Under the pieces are notes generated by a model. It made no database searches and was not told the origin of the DNA. It saw only the letters and a list, made by a program, of their open reading frames with translations. The translations under genes were made by a program, and so were the position numbers. DNA of 64,000 nt, from positions 558,001 through 622,000 of the forward strand of contig CALSPC010000003.1 of the NCBI GenBank assembly GCA_943788135.1. Direction: 5' to 3'. The stretch comes from an uncultured Paracoccaceae bacterium (GTDB lineage Bacteria; Bacteroidota; Bacteroidia; Flavobacteriales; Flavobacteriaceae). Shown piece by piece: positions 49,141 through 57,323 of the stretch; the first letter of the stretch is position 1, and every line of letters starts with the position of its first letter.

Positions 49141-49174
49141 AAAAAGAGCGTTACCATGTGGCAACGCTCTTTTA
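49141..49174 (-). terminator. intrinsic terminator after the T9SS cargo gene
   Basis: AAAGAGCGTT and AACGCTCTTT pair with one internal A-C mismatch further in. On the minus strand, a U-rich tract follows the stem. It lies 20 bases beyond the stop of the lamin-tail protein and just upstream of the LuxE-like promoter. Confidence 0.85.
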
Positions 49175-49194
49175 AAAGTTTATAAAAAATTAGA

Positions 49195-50052
49195 TTATTG
49201 AATAATCAGTTTTTTAGTAGCTTTTTTACCTCCGCTTGTAAGTTCCAATAAATATATTCCAGAATTAACCCCCGATACATTTAATTGGTTATCGATTTCA
49301 GTTTCAAGAACTACACGCCCCATTAAGTCGTGCAAAACTGCTTTTTTGACTCCAGCAATACCCGAAATAGTAACAATATTAGAAGATACTGGGTTGGGAA
49401 ATAATGTGAATCGAAATTGTTCTGTTGCATCAATTGACAATGTAGCTGGTCCTGGAGCAGCTCCTAAATAATCAAATGTATCTACGTCATAAACAATCCA
49501 TTCAGAGTTTTCTGCTGTTGTTCCTGCAGAGCCAGCCCAATCAGTATTACCTTCGGTTACACTAGCCTTGCGTACAAGAGTTTTATTTACCGTAGCGTTG
49601 GTTATACCTGCCACATCCCATCCTGAACCAGGATCTGCATAATTTGTATCTGTAATATTTTGTCCAATTACATCAATTACTGTGAAGCTCTCTTCAGTTC
49701 CTAAAACCAATGCATAACCATCGTCACCATTAGATAAATAAGCATGAAATTCATCTGCAAGAGCTTTAATTGCGTCATCAGCTGAACCGTGAGCAATGAT
49801 ATAAACATCCCCAGGAGCTATCGATGCACCTGAATCGAACGTATTCCAGTATTCGTGTTCACCAGCTGTAGTAGGAGCGTTTGATACACTTGGGTATGCG
49901 TAAGCGCTCAAATCAATAGTAGAACTAGTTGGGTTATAAATTTCTAGGTATTTGTTATAGGAAGAGCCTTCAGCGTATTCGCTAAAGTAAAGAGATTGTG
50001 AAAATCCTTGAAAAGAAAGGATGGTAAAAAGTAAAATGTAAATTTTTTTCAT
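49195..50052 (-). CDS. lamin-tail domain protein with T9SS type A sorting domain
   Basis: A 285-residue secreted protein. It has a signal peptide (ILLFTILSFQGFSQS), then a lamin-tail/beta-sandwich domain (YFSEYAEGSSYNKYLEIYNP and LSAYAYP, about residues 22-190). The C-terminal sorting domain of the type IX secretion system covers the last 75 residues (FTLFPNPVSSNIVTI, then GIYLLELTSGGKKATKKLII). It is exported and probably attached to the cell surface. The cargo function is unknown. Confidence 0.88.
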   Translation of the reverse strand: MKKIYILLFTILSFQGFSQSLYFSEYAEGSSYNKYLEIYNPTSSTIDLSAYAYPSVSNAPTTAGEHEYWNTFDSGASIAPGDVYIIAHGSADDAIKALADEFHAYLSNGDDGYALVLGTEESFTVIDVIGQNITDTNYADPGSGWDVAGITNATVNKTLVRKASVTEGNTDWAGSAGTTAENSEWIVYDVDTFDYLGAAPGPATLSIDATEQFRFTLFPNPVSSNIVTISGIAGVKKAVLHDLMGRVVLETEIDNQLNVSGVNSGIYLLELTSGGKKATKKLIIQ

Positions 50053-50083
50053 AATATATATTTTTGGTTAATTATTGTTTAAC

Positions 50084-50091
50084 CAAATATA
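50084..50091 (-). promoter_or_regulatory. putative -7 promoter element for the T9SS cargo gene
   Basis: On the minus strand this reads TATATTTG, an exact TAnnTTTG match, 31 bases before the start codon at 50052. The rest of the divergent gap to 50273 is AT-rich with no gene. A TATCTTTA at 50244-50251 may serve the response regulator. Confidence 0.45.
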
Positions 50092-50273
50092 GAAAAATCT
50101 AAACAATAATAGTTCCATTTAATAATTACTTAACAATTTATTATCAACAATTTATGAGATTCTCTGTACATTATATTAACATTACCAAGTTGTTATTAAA
50201 GTGTTATTAAAATTATAAGTTTCGCTACGGGATTTAATTTTTCTATCTTTATATCCTAATTAGATCCATTATA

Positions 50274-50963
50274 ATGCGCAACGAATCCATTAAAATCTTA
50301 CTCGTTGATGACGAGCCAGACATCTTAGAAATTCTGAGTTATAATCTTTTGGCAGAAGGCTACACTGTTTTAACCGCTGCAAATGGTTTAGAAGCCGTGA
50401 AACAAGCCAAAAAAAACCAGCCAGATTTAATTATTATGGATGTGATGATGCCCGAAATGGATGGTATCGAAGCCTGCGAGCAAATCCGAACCATTCCCGA
50501 AATAAAAGAGACAATCATTACTTTTTTAACTGCGCGTGGCGAAGATTATTCTCAAGTCGCAGGATTTGAAGCAGGCGCCGATGATTACATCACAAAGCCC
50601 ATCAAGCCTAAAGTGTTGGTCAGTAAAATTAAGTCGTTGTTAAGAAGACGCCATGATACAACTCCTGTTGAAAACTCGGATATCATCACACTTGGAGACC
50701 TTACAATTGATAGAGAAGCCTACAAGATTGTACATAAAGGCATCGAAATTGTGTTGCCGCGAAAAGAATTTGAATTGCTATCTTTGTTAGCATCCAAACC
50801 TGGAAAAGTATTTAAGAGAGACGAAATTCTTGATAAAGTCTGGGGTAATGAAGTTGTTGTTGGGGGGCGAACTATTGATGTGCACATCCGAAAACTACGT
50901 GAAAAAATTGGAGACGATTCGTTTAAAACCATAAAAGGAGTAGGGTATAAGTTTCAATCTTGA
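50274..50963 (+). CDS. response regulator, OmpR/PhoB family
   Basis: A 229-residue regulator. The receiver domain (residues 1-120) has the acid pair DDE, the phospho-acceptor aspartate in IIMDVMMPEMDG near residue 55 and the lysine in DYITKPIKP. The winged-helix DNA-binding domain ends VVGGRTIDVHIRKLREKIGD and IKGVGYKF. It overlaps the kinase start by one base and resembles PhoB, but no phosphate genes are adjacent. Confidence 0.93.
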   Translation: MRNESIKILLVDDEPDILEILSYNLLAEGYTVLTAANGLEAVKQAKKNQPDLIIMDVMMPEMDGIEACEQIRTIPEIKETIITFLTARGEDYSQVAGFEAGADDYITKPIKPKVLVSKIKSLLRRRHDTTPVENSDIITLGDLTIDREAYKIVHKGIEIVLPRKEFELLSLLASKPGKVFKRDEILDKVWGNEVVVGGRTIDVHIRKLREKIGDDSFKTIKGVGYKFQS

Positions 50964-52009
50964 TGGATAAAAAAATAAAAAACTCTCATCTATTTTCATT
51001 ACTCACTGCATTTTTTATAACAGGGATACAAACGCTTTTATTGGCCATTTTTTTAGTTAGTTTTTACCACTTAGAAACATCATTTCTTTTATTTTGGTTC
51101 CTCTGTTCGTTTATGCTCACCTATTTGATACTTTATTTACGATTAGAATCGTATGTCTTTAATAGTATCAAAAACATCTATAAAGAGCTCACATTTTTAG
51201 ATGCAACCTCCTTTAACAACAGCCCAATCACCACCGATATGGAAAGTTTGTATAAAGAAATTGATACCTATGCGAAAAATAAAAAATTAGAATTAGAGGC
51301 TTTAAAAATTCGAGAAAAATACCGCAAAGAATTTATCGGGAATGTCTCTCATGAGCTTAAAACCCCGCTTTTTACTGTGCAAGGCTATATTTCAACTTTG
51401 ATTGATGGTGCAGCCGAAGATCCACAAATTAGAGATAAATACCTCAAACGTGCCGATAAGGGCGTGGACCGCTTGCTTTATATTGTGAAGGATTTAGATA
51501 TGATTACCAAACTAGAAGTAGGCGATGCCAACCTCACTCTAGAACCGTTTAACATTATAGACTGCATCACCAACGTATTTGATTTGCTTGAAATTAAAGC
51601 CGAGAAAAAAAACATTTCTTTAATTTTTGATAAAGACTATCCAACTCCAGTTATGGTCATTGCCGATCGCCAACGCATCCAACAAGTGCTGACCAACTTG
51701 GTTGTAAATTCCATTAAATATGGCCACCAAAATGGGACTACTGAAATTAGTATAGAAAACCTTAATTCTGATAAACTCATTGTTCGAGTAACCGATAACG
51801 GCGAAGGCGTTGAGCACAATCATTTGACACGTCTGTTTGAACGTTTTTATAGAGTCGATAAAAGCGGTTCAAGAGAAGAGGGTGGCTCAGGCCTTGGGTT
51901 GTCCATCGTGAAACACATCATTGAAGCGCACGAGGAAAAAATCTATGTAGAGAGCAAATATGGGATTGGAAGTGAATTCTCTTTTACACTTCAAAAACAA
52001 AACGAGTAA
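50963..52009 (+). CDS. sensor histidine kinase
   Basis: A 348-residue kinase with two N-terminal membrane helices (about residues 10-60) and little or no extracytoplasmic loop. The phospho-acceptor is in FIGNVSHELKTPLFTVQGY near residue 130, followed by the N box NLVVNSIKYGHQ, G1 VTDNGEGV, the F box FERFYRVDKS and G2 GGSGLGLSIVKH. It resembles PhoR-type kinases without a PAS domain. It starts on the last base of the regulator's stop (TGATG), so the pair is coupled. Confidence 0.92.
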   Translation: MDKKIKNSHLFSLLTAFFITGIQTLLLAIFLVSFYHLETSFLLFWFLCSFMLTYLILYLRLESYVFNSIKNIYKELTFLDATSFNNSPITTDMESLYKEIDTYAKNKKLELEALKIREKYRKEFIGNVSHELKTPLFTVQGYISTLIDGAAEDPQIRDKYLKRADKGVDRLLYIVKDLDMITKLEVGDANLTLEPFNIIDCITNVFDLLEIKAEKKNISLIFDKDYPTPVMVIADRQRIQQVLTNLVVNSIKYGHQNGTTEISIENLNSDKLIVRVTDNGEGVEHNHLTRLFERFYRVDKSGSREEGGSGLGLSIVKHIIEAHEEKIYVESKYGIGSEFSFTLQKQNE

Positions 52010-52049
52010 TCCAGATTACTTTCCGTATTTTTGCCAAAAATAAATTCCA

Positions 52050-52724
52050 GTGGGCAGTAAAAATAAACTCAAACGATTCAATGAAAACAATACATTTCAT
52101 AATGTATTTCAACCTAAGCGCGAAGAACTAGTCGATGCGGTATATCCGCTTAAAGGGCAATGGAATTCACAGTTTTTCAAAAACAACAATCCATTAGTTC
52201 TGGAACTTGGCTGTGGAAAAGGCGAATACACCGTAGGTTTAGCCGAACGCTATCCCAACAAGAACTTCATTGGAATAGATATCAAAGGGGCTCGATTCTG
52301 GAGAGGCGCCAAAACAGCCATTGAAAACGAATTGCCTAATGTGGCATTTATTCGTGCACAAATAGAACTTATTGAACATCTTTTTGCGGCTAATGAAATC
52401 GATGAAATTTGGATTACATTTCCGGATCCTCAAATAAAATATAAGCGTACCAAACACAGAATGACTAACGATACGTTTTTGAAACGTTACAAAAATATCC
52501 TTAATGCTGACGGAATTGTGCATCTCAAAACCGATAGCGAATTTATGCATGGCTATACTTTGGGGCTTTTACACGGACAAGGCCATGAGGTGCAGTATGC
52601 CAACCACGATGTGTACCGCCAAGAAGGGAGTCCTGAAGAAGTGACGGCCATTCAAACGTTTTATGAAAATCAATATTTAGCGACTCAAAAAGCAATTACG
52701 TATCTTAGATTCAAAATCAATTAA
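52050..52724 (+). CDS. trmB: tRNA (guanine(46)-N7)-methyltransferase
   Basis: A 224-residue SAM-dependent enzyme that makes m7G46 in tRNA. Motifs are LELGCGKGEYTVGLAERYP near residue 50, NFIGIDIKGARFWRGAKTA, and ITFPDPQIKYKRTKHRM, the TrmB signature. The start codon is GTG, which begins GSKNKLKRFNEN. It lies 40 bases after the kinase gene. Confidence 0.93.
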   Translation: MGSKNKLKRFNENNTFHNVFQPKREELVDAVYPLKGQWNSQFFKNNNPLVLELGCGKGEYTVGLAERYPNKNFIGIDIKGARFWRGAKTAIENELPNVAFIRAQIELIEHLFAANEIDEIWITFPDPQIKYKRTKHRMTNDTFLKRYKNILNADGIVHLKTDSEFMHGYTLGLLHGQGHEVQYANHDVYRQEGSPEEVTAIQTFYENQYLATQKAITYLRFKIN

Positions 52725-52727
52725 ATT

Positions 52728-53357
52728 TTGGAGATATCAATTGTTTTTCTTCTCGGACTGTTATTGGCCTTTGTTGGTGTTATTCCGCCTGGATTGCTCA
52801 ATATGACTGCAGCCAAAATCAGTTTAAAAGAAGGGCATGTTAGGGGGTTTGTATATTCTATTGGAGTCTGTGTCGTTGTCGGAGTTCAAACCTATTTAGC
52901 CACCATATTTGCGAAATATCTAAATCAGCATCCCGATGTAATCGATATCCTAAAACGTGTTGCTTTAGTGCTTTTTATTTTAATTTCAATTTATTTTTTT
53001 CTCTTAGCCAAACGCAACTCGAGCCCTCAAAAAGTGGATACTTTTAAAAGCAAAAAAAGCCGTTTTTTTCAAGGCATTTTGATGTCTGCCTTAAATGTAT
53101 TTCCAATTCCATACCAAGCCTATATTGTAACAACTCTAATGTCTTATAATTGGCTTTCACTAGACAGACTCGCTATTGGATCCTATGTGGCTGGAGCCAT
53201 TTCTGGGACTTTTGTAGCGCTTTATATTTACATCTTATTCTTTGATAAGATAAAAAATTCAAAATTTACAGCGCCAAAGCGCATGAATTATACCATTGGA
53301 ATTATTACAGCTCTAATTTCTTTATCAACATTAATAAACATTATAAACGCCTCATAA
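52728..53357 (+). CDS. LysE-family membrane transporter
   Basis: A 209-residue protein with about six hydrophobic helices. The first contains LLLAFVGVIPPGLLNMTAAK, which has the family's glycine/proline pattern, followed by ISLKEGHVRGFVYSIG. LysE-type proteins export amino acids or similar small molecules. The start is TTG, four bases after the trmB stop. The substrate is unknown. Confidence 0.78.
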   Translation: MEISIVFLLGLLLAFVGVIPPGLLNMTAAKISLKEGHVRGFVYSIGVCVVVGVQTYLATIFAKYLNQHPDVIDILKRVALVLFILISIYFFLLAKRNSSPQKVDTFKSKKSRFFQGILMSALNVFPIPYQAYIVTTLMSYNWLSLDRLAIGSYVAGAISGTFVALYIYILFFDKIKNSKFTAPKRMNYTIGIITALISLSTLINIINAS

Positions 53358-53362
53358 TCCAA

Positions 53363-53689
53363 ATGCCTACATCACCTACTTTTTTCGAGAAATGTTATGA
53401 CGTTGCCCGGCAAATCCCTTATGGTCGTGTCACCAGTTACGGCGCCATTGCGACTTATTTAGGAGCAGCCCGCTCCGCTCGAATGGTGGGTTATGCTATG
53501 ACTGCATCTCATGGCAAAGATGTTCCAGCTCACCGTGTGGTGAACCGTAAAGGACTTTTGACAGGAAAGCACCATTTTGAAGGCACCAACCTAATGCAAC
53601 AGTTGTTGGAAAGTGAAGGTTTGCAAATCGTAGATAATCAAATTCAACAGTTTGAATCTGTATTTTGGGATCCTGCAAAAGCACTTTAA
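53363..53689 (+). CDS. alkyltransferase-like protein (ATL), MGMT-fold without catalytic Cys
   Basis: A 108-residue protein with the O6-alkylguanine DNA methyltransferase DNA-binding fold: YDVARQIPYGRVTSYGAIA, the arginine finger region ARSARMVGYAM, and PAHRVVNRKG. In MGMT the last motif is PCHRV with the methyl-accepting cysteine. Here the cysteine is alanine. It therefore belongs to the ATL group, which binds alkylated guanine and hands it to nucleotide excision repair. It follows the LysE gene by five bases. Confidence 0.9.
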   Translation: MPTSPTFFEKCYDVARQIPYGRVTSYGAIATYLGAARSARMVGYAMTASHGKDVPAHRVVNRKGLLTGKHHFEGTNLMQQLLESEGLQIVDNQIQQFESVFWDPAKAL

Positions 53690-53779
53690 AGGTATCGTTT
53701 ATCATTTCCTAAAATCCACTTCTCTTTTAAAACATTTCACAGTATATTTGTACTTTAGAATCCATCTAAATTAGAGACT

Positions 53780-54913
53780 TTGAAATTTAATAAACAAGAC
53801 ATTGAGCAAGCGCTCAAAACGATAACAGTTCCAGGCGAGGGTCAAAACATGATCGAAAGCAAAGCTGTGAAAAATATAATGGTTTTTGCGGATGAGGTTA
53901 TTGTGGATATCACTATTTCCAATCCAAGTTTACAAGCCAAAAAACGCACAGAAGTAGATATCCTAAAAACCATTCATGAATTGGTATATGCCAAAGCCAA
54001 AATTACAGTGAATGTAAAAGTAGAGGCGTCAACCCAGCCTAAAAACGAAATTAAAGGAAAGCCTATTCCTGGGATTCAAAACATAGTAGCTGTGGCTTCA
54101 GGAAAAGGAGGCGTTGGGAAATCGACGGTGACTTCTAATTTGGCAGTAACGCTTTCCAAAATGGGGTTCAAAGTAGGGATTTTAGATGCCGATATTTATG
54201 GGCCATCAATCCCTATCATGTTTGATGTTCAGAACGAAAAACCTTTGGCGGTTAATGTGGATGGCAAGTCCAAAATGAAGCCTGTCGAAAGTTATGGCGT
54301 TAAAGTTTTATCCATAGGATTTTTCACTAAACCAGATCAGGCGGTTGTTTGGAGAGGGCCAATGGCAGCAAAAGCATTGAATCAGATGATTTTTGATGCG
54401 GCTTGGGGAGAATTAGATTTTCTACTTCTAGATTTACCTCCGGGAACCGGAGATATCCATTTGAGCATCATGCAGTCCTTACCAATTACTGGCGCAGTTG
54501 TGGTCAGTACTCCACAAACAGTAGCACTTGCCGATGCCAAAAAAGGAGTGGCCATGTTCCAGCAAGACAGTATCAATGTGCCTGTTTTAGGGATTATTGA
54601 AAACATGGCGTATTTTACTCCAGAAGAATTGCCAGAAAATAAATATTATATATTTGGAAAAGCGGGCGCGAAGCATTTAGCTGAAGATTTGAATATTCCA
54701 TTTTTAGGAGAAATTCCATTGGTTCAGAGCGTAAGAGAAGCTGGAGATTTAGGTCGCCCTGCGGCAATGCAAGAGGCCACTGCAGTTGAAGATGCTTTTA
54801 ATTTAATTACAAAAAATGTAGCGCAAGAAGTGGTGCGTCGCAATACGGCATTGCCCCCTACAGATGCAATAAAAATAACAACGATGGCAGGCTGTTCTGC
54901 GGTCAAAAAATAA
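53780..54913 (+). CDS. mrp: Mrp/ApbC family iron-sulfur cluster carrier ATPase
   Basis: A 377-residue P-loop protein. An N-terminal MIP18/DUF59 domain (about residues 1-85) precedes the ATPase, which has the deviant Walker A VASGKGGVGKSTVTSNLA, a switch region LDADIYGPSIP and LLLDLPPGTGDIHLSIMQ. The cysteine pair CxxC usual near the C-terminus of ApbC is not evident in this sequence. Only one late cysteine (AGCSAV) is seen. The start is TTG. The next gene is a NifU-domain protein, which fits Fe-S delivery. Confidence 0.9.
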   Translation: MKFNKQDIEQALKTITVPGEGQNMIESKAVKNIMVFADEVIVDITISNPSLQAKKRTEVDILKTIHELVYAKAKITVNVKVEASTQPKNEIKGKPIPGIQNIVAVASGKGGVGKSTVTSNLAVTLSKMGFKVGILDADIYGPSIPIMFDVQNEKPLAVNVDGKSKMKPVESYGVKVLSIGFFTKPDQAVVWRGPMAAKALNQMIFDAAWGELDFLLLDLPPGTGDIHLSIMQSLPITGAVVVSTPQTVALADAKKGVAMFQQDSINVPVLGIIENMAYFTPEELPENKYYIFGKAGAKHLAEDLNIPFLGEIPLVQSVREAGDLGRPAAMQEATAVEDAFNLITKNVAQEVVRRNTALPPTDAIKITTMAGCSAVKK

Positions 54914-54918
54914 AGGCT

Positions 54919-55161
54919 ATGAATTCAGAAGAAACGAGACTTAACGTTGTAAAAGCTTTGGATGAAATTCGTCCATTTCTTGAAAATGATGGCGGTAATA
55001 TTAACCTTATTGGCATCGAAAATAACGAAATTGTCAAAGTGCAGTTAGTGGGTGCGTGTTCCTCTTGTAGCGTCAACCAAATGACACTTAAATCTGGTGT
55101 AGAAATGACCATTAAAAAGTATGCTCCCCATATTCAATCCGTCATAAATATTGAAGTTTAA
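54919..55161 (+). CDS. NifU C-terminal domain protein (Fe-S scaffold)
   Basis: An 80-residue NifU-type domain with LDEIRPFLENDGGNINLIGI and the cluster-binding cysteine pair in LVGACSSCSVNQMTLKSGVE. Such proteins carry or hand over [4Fe-4S] or [2Fe-2S] clusters. It lies five bases after mrp and two before the ferredoxin reductase, so all are probably one transcript. Confidence 0.9.
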   Translation: MNSEETRLNVVKALDEIRPFLENDGGNINLIGIENNEIVKVQLVGACSSCSVNQMTLKSGVEMTIKKYAPHIQSVINIEV

Positions 55162-55163
55162 AA

Positions 55164-56219
55164 ATGATTGAATCGGATATCTTAATTATTGGGGCAGGAC
55201 CAACAGGGTTGTTTGCTGTTTTTGAAGCAGGACTTCTTAAGATGAAGTGTCATCTTATAGATGCACTACCGCAGGTTGGTGGTCAATGTTCTGAGCTTTA
55301 TCCCAAAAAACCAATTTACGATATACCAGCTTATCCAGAAATTCTTGCCGGCGATTTGACGGAAAAATTAATGGAACAATGCAAACAATTTGAACCTGGA
55401 TTTACTTTAGGTGAGCGTGCTGAAACCATCGAAAAACAAGCTGATGGTGCGTTTATTGTGACCACTAATAAAGGAACAAAACACAAAGCGCCTGTGGTGG
55501 CAATAGCAGGTGGACTTGGAAGTTTTGAGCCTCGCAAACCACAACTCGACAACATCGCGTTTTATGAAGATAAAGGCGTTGCCTATATCATTAAAGACCC
55601 TGAAGTCTATCGCGATAAAAAAGTAGTCATTTCTGGCGGTGGTGATTCTGCTCTGGATTGGAGTATTTTTCTAAGTGAAGTGGCTAGTGAAGTCACTTTA
55701 ATCCATCGTCGTAATGAATTTAGAGGGGCTTTAGATTCCGTAGATAAAGTTCAACAATTAAAAGATAATGGAAAAATTAATATCATAACTCCAGCTGAGG
55801 TGACTGCACTAATTGGAAAAAATCAACTTGAAGCTATTGAAGTGACCAAGTCTGGAGAGCAACCAGTGCGTATAGAAACCGATTGTTTTATGCCGTTATT
55901 TGGATTATCGCCAAAACTAGGCCCGATTGCCGATTGGGGTTTAGAAATAGAAAAAAATGCAATTAAGGTTAATAATGCTCTGGACTACCAAACCAATATT
56001 CCTGGCGTTTTTGCTATCGGTGATGTTAATACCTACCCTGGGAAACTCAAACTTATTCTTTGTGGATTCCATGAAGCCACTTTGATGTGTCAGGCTGCCT
56101 ATCAAATTATAAACCCCGGAAAACGCTACGTATTAAAATATACAACTGTAAGCGGAATCGACGGCTTTGACGGTACTCGTAAAGAAGCGCCAAAAGCCGT
56201 AGTAAAATCAATAAATTAA
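55164..56219 (+). CDS. ferredoxin--NADP reductase, thioredoxin-reductase type
   Basis: A 351-residue two-dinucleotide flavoprotein. It has the FAD loop ILIIGAGPTGLFAVFEAGL, the NADPH loop VVISGGGDSALDWSIFLSE near residue 155 and the second FAD motif GVFAIGDVNTYPGK near residue 282. The CxxC redox centre of thioredoxin reductase is absent, as expected for the ferredoxin reductase group. Its stop overlaps the start of a [2Fe-2S] ferredoxin gene, its likely partner. Confidence 0.92.
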   Translation: MIESDILIIGAGPTGLFAVFEAGLLKMKCHLIDALPQVGGQCSELYPKKPIYDIPAYPEILAGDLTEKLMEQCKQFEPGFTLGERAETIEKQADGAFIVTTNKGTKHKAPVVAIAGGLGSFEPRKPQLDNIAFYEDKGVAYIIKDPEVYRDKKVVISGGGDSALDWSIFLSEVASEVTLIHRRNEFRGALDSVDKVQQLKDNGKINIITPAEVTALIGKNQLEAIEVTKSGEQPVRIETDCFMPLFGLSPKLGPIADWGLEIEKNAIKVNNALDYQTNIPGVFAIGDVNTYPGKLKLILCGFHEATLMCQAAYQIINPGKRYVLKYTTVSGIDGFDGTRKEAPKAVVKSIN

Positions 56220-56551
56220 TGGATCAAGACGTACAAATAAAAATCACAGATCGTGATGGAACATTACATGAAATAGCTGCTCCAACAGATATGGCTCTAA
56301 ATATTATGGAGGTAGTTCGATTATATGAGTTAGCCCCAGAAGGCACTATAGGAATTTGTGGAGGAATGGCCATGTGTGCCTCTTGTCAGTGTTATGTTTT
56401 AACAGCACATCCACTTCGCGAAATGCAGGATGAAGAAGAAGCCATGCTTAGCGAAGCCTTTAATGTTAAGCCGAATAGCCGTTTGGGATGCCAGATTCAA
56501 ATCACCCCAGAAATGGAAGGTCTTGAAATTGAATTAGCACCTGAAGAGTAA
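56219..56551 (+). CDS. [2Fe-2S] ferredoxin
   Basis: A 110-residue adrenodoxin-type ferredoxin with three cluster cysteines in ICGGMAMCASCQCYVL near residue 51 and the fourth in RLGCQIQ near residue 91. The sequence DGTLHEIAAPTDMAL is the usual N-terminal beta turn. It shares one base with the reductase stop, so it is translationally coupled and is the probable electron partner. Confidence 0.93.
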   Translation: MDQDVQIKITDRDGTLHEIAAPTDMALNIMEVVRLYELAPEGTIGICGGMAMCASCQCYVLTAHPLREMQDEEEAMLSEAFNVKPNSRLGCQIQITPEMEGLEIELAPEE

Positions 56552-56571
56552 TCTCTTCCTATCAAAAGTAT

Positions 56572-57312
56572 TTACTCTAAAATATCTAATGCCAGTGGCA
56601 AAATACGTTCTACGAATTTTGTGTATGCCAGTTCTGAGGGGTGTAAGTTGTCTGAGGCTACTAGCAGCGGATTTGTTAAGCCCTCTTGCGTAATATCTGT
56701 AATATTGACATATTTTAAGTCATTGTTTTTGCAATAGGTTTGTGCATACGAGTTATATAATTCGAGTTGTGCGCTAATGTTTTCCGGGTTACGACCTTGT
56801 CCAAATGGAGTATAGGCATAATCAGGAATTGAGACTACAATTAACTTAGACGCATCGTTACCAACTAATGAAATAGCGGTGGTTATGAGTTCAATAAATT
56901 CAGTTTCGTAAAGTGAAAAAGGTTTGTTTTGGTATTGATTATTAACCCCAATCAAAAGGGTTACCAAATCAAAATCTGTTTGTGGTTCTGCCGAAGCGAT
57001 TGCATTTTTCAAGTTGGATGTTGTCCAGCCAGTACGTGCAATGATTTGAAGATTAAAGGTATCAAGGGCTGTGTAATATGTTTGTAAACTGTCTTTTAAT
57101 TGTGCAGGAAACCGACAGGTTTCACACACGCTTTGACCAATTGTATAGCTATCACCGAGAGCTATAAGCTTGAAATTTTTTGAAGTTGTTGATTCTTCTG
57201 TTGTGGTGTCCTCTGGGTCTGTATTAGAGAATGTCGTTTGGTCTGTTTTCAAGTTACAGCCAATTAAGAGACACCCAGCTATTAGATTTAGAGTCGCTAT
57301 TTTTAAACGCAT
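56572..57312 (-). CDS. SGNH/GDSL hydrolase lipoprotein
   Basis: A 246-residue exported esterase-like protein. It has a lipoprotein signal (LNLIAGCLLIGCN, Cys about residue 19) and a Thr/Ser/Glu-rich linker. The SGNH blocks are LIALGDSYTIGQSV (nucleophile Ser), a glycine block near the WTTSN region, LLIGVNNQY (Asn) and ASDNLHPSELAY (Asp and His). The substrate is unknown. It lies 11 bases after the acyl-CoA dehydrogenase stop on the same strand. Confidence 0.88.
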   Translation of the reverse strand: MRLKIATLNLIAGCLLIGCNLKTDQTTFSNTDPEDTTTEESTTSKNFKLIALGDSYTIGQSVCETCRFPAQLKDSLQTYYTALDTFNLQIIARTGWTTSNLKNAIASAEPQTDFDLVTLLIGVNNQYQNKPFSLYETEFIELITTAISLVGNDASKLIVVSIPDYAYTPFGQGRNPENISAQLELYNSYAQTYCKNNDLKYVNITDITQEGLTNPLLVASDNLHPSELAYTKFVERILPLALDILE

Positions 57313-57323
57313 ACGTTTATAAT

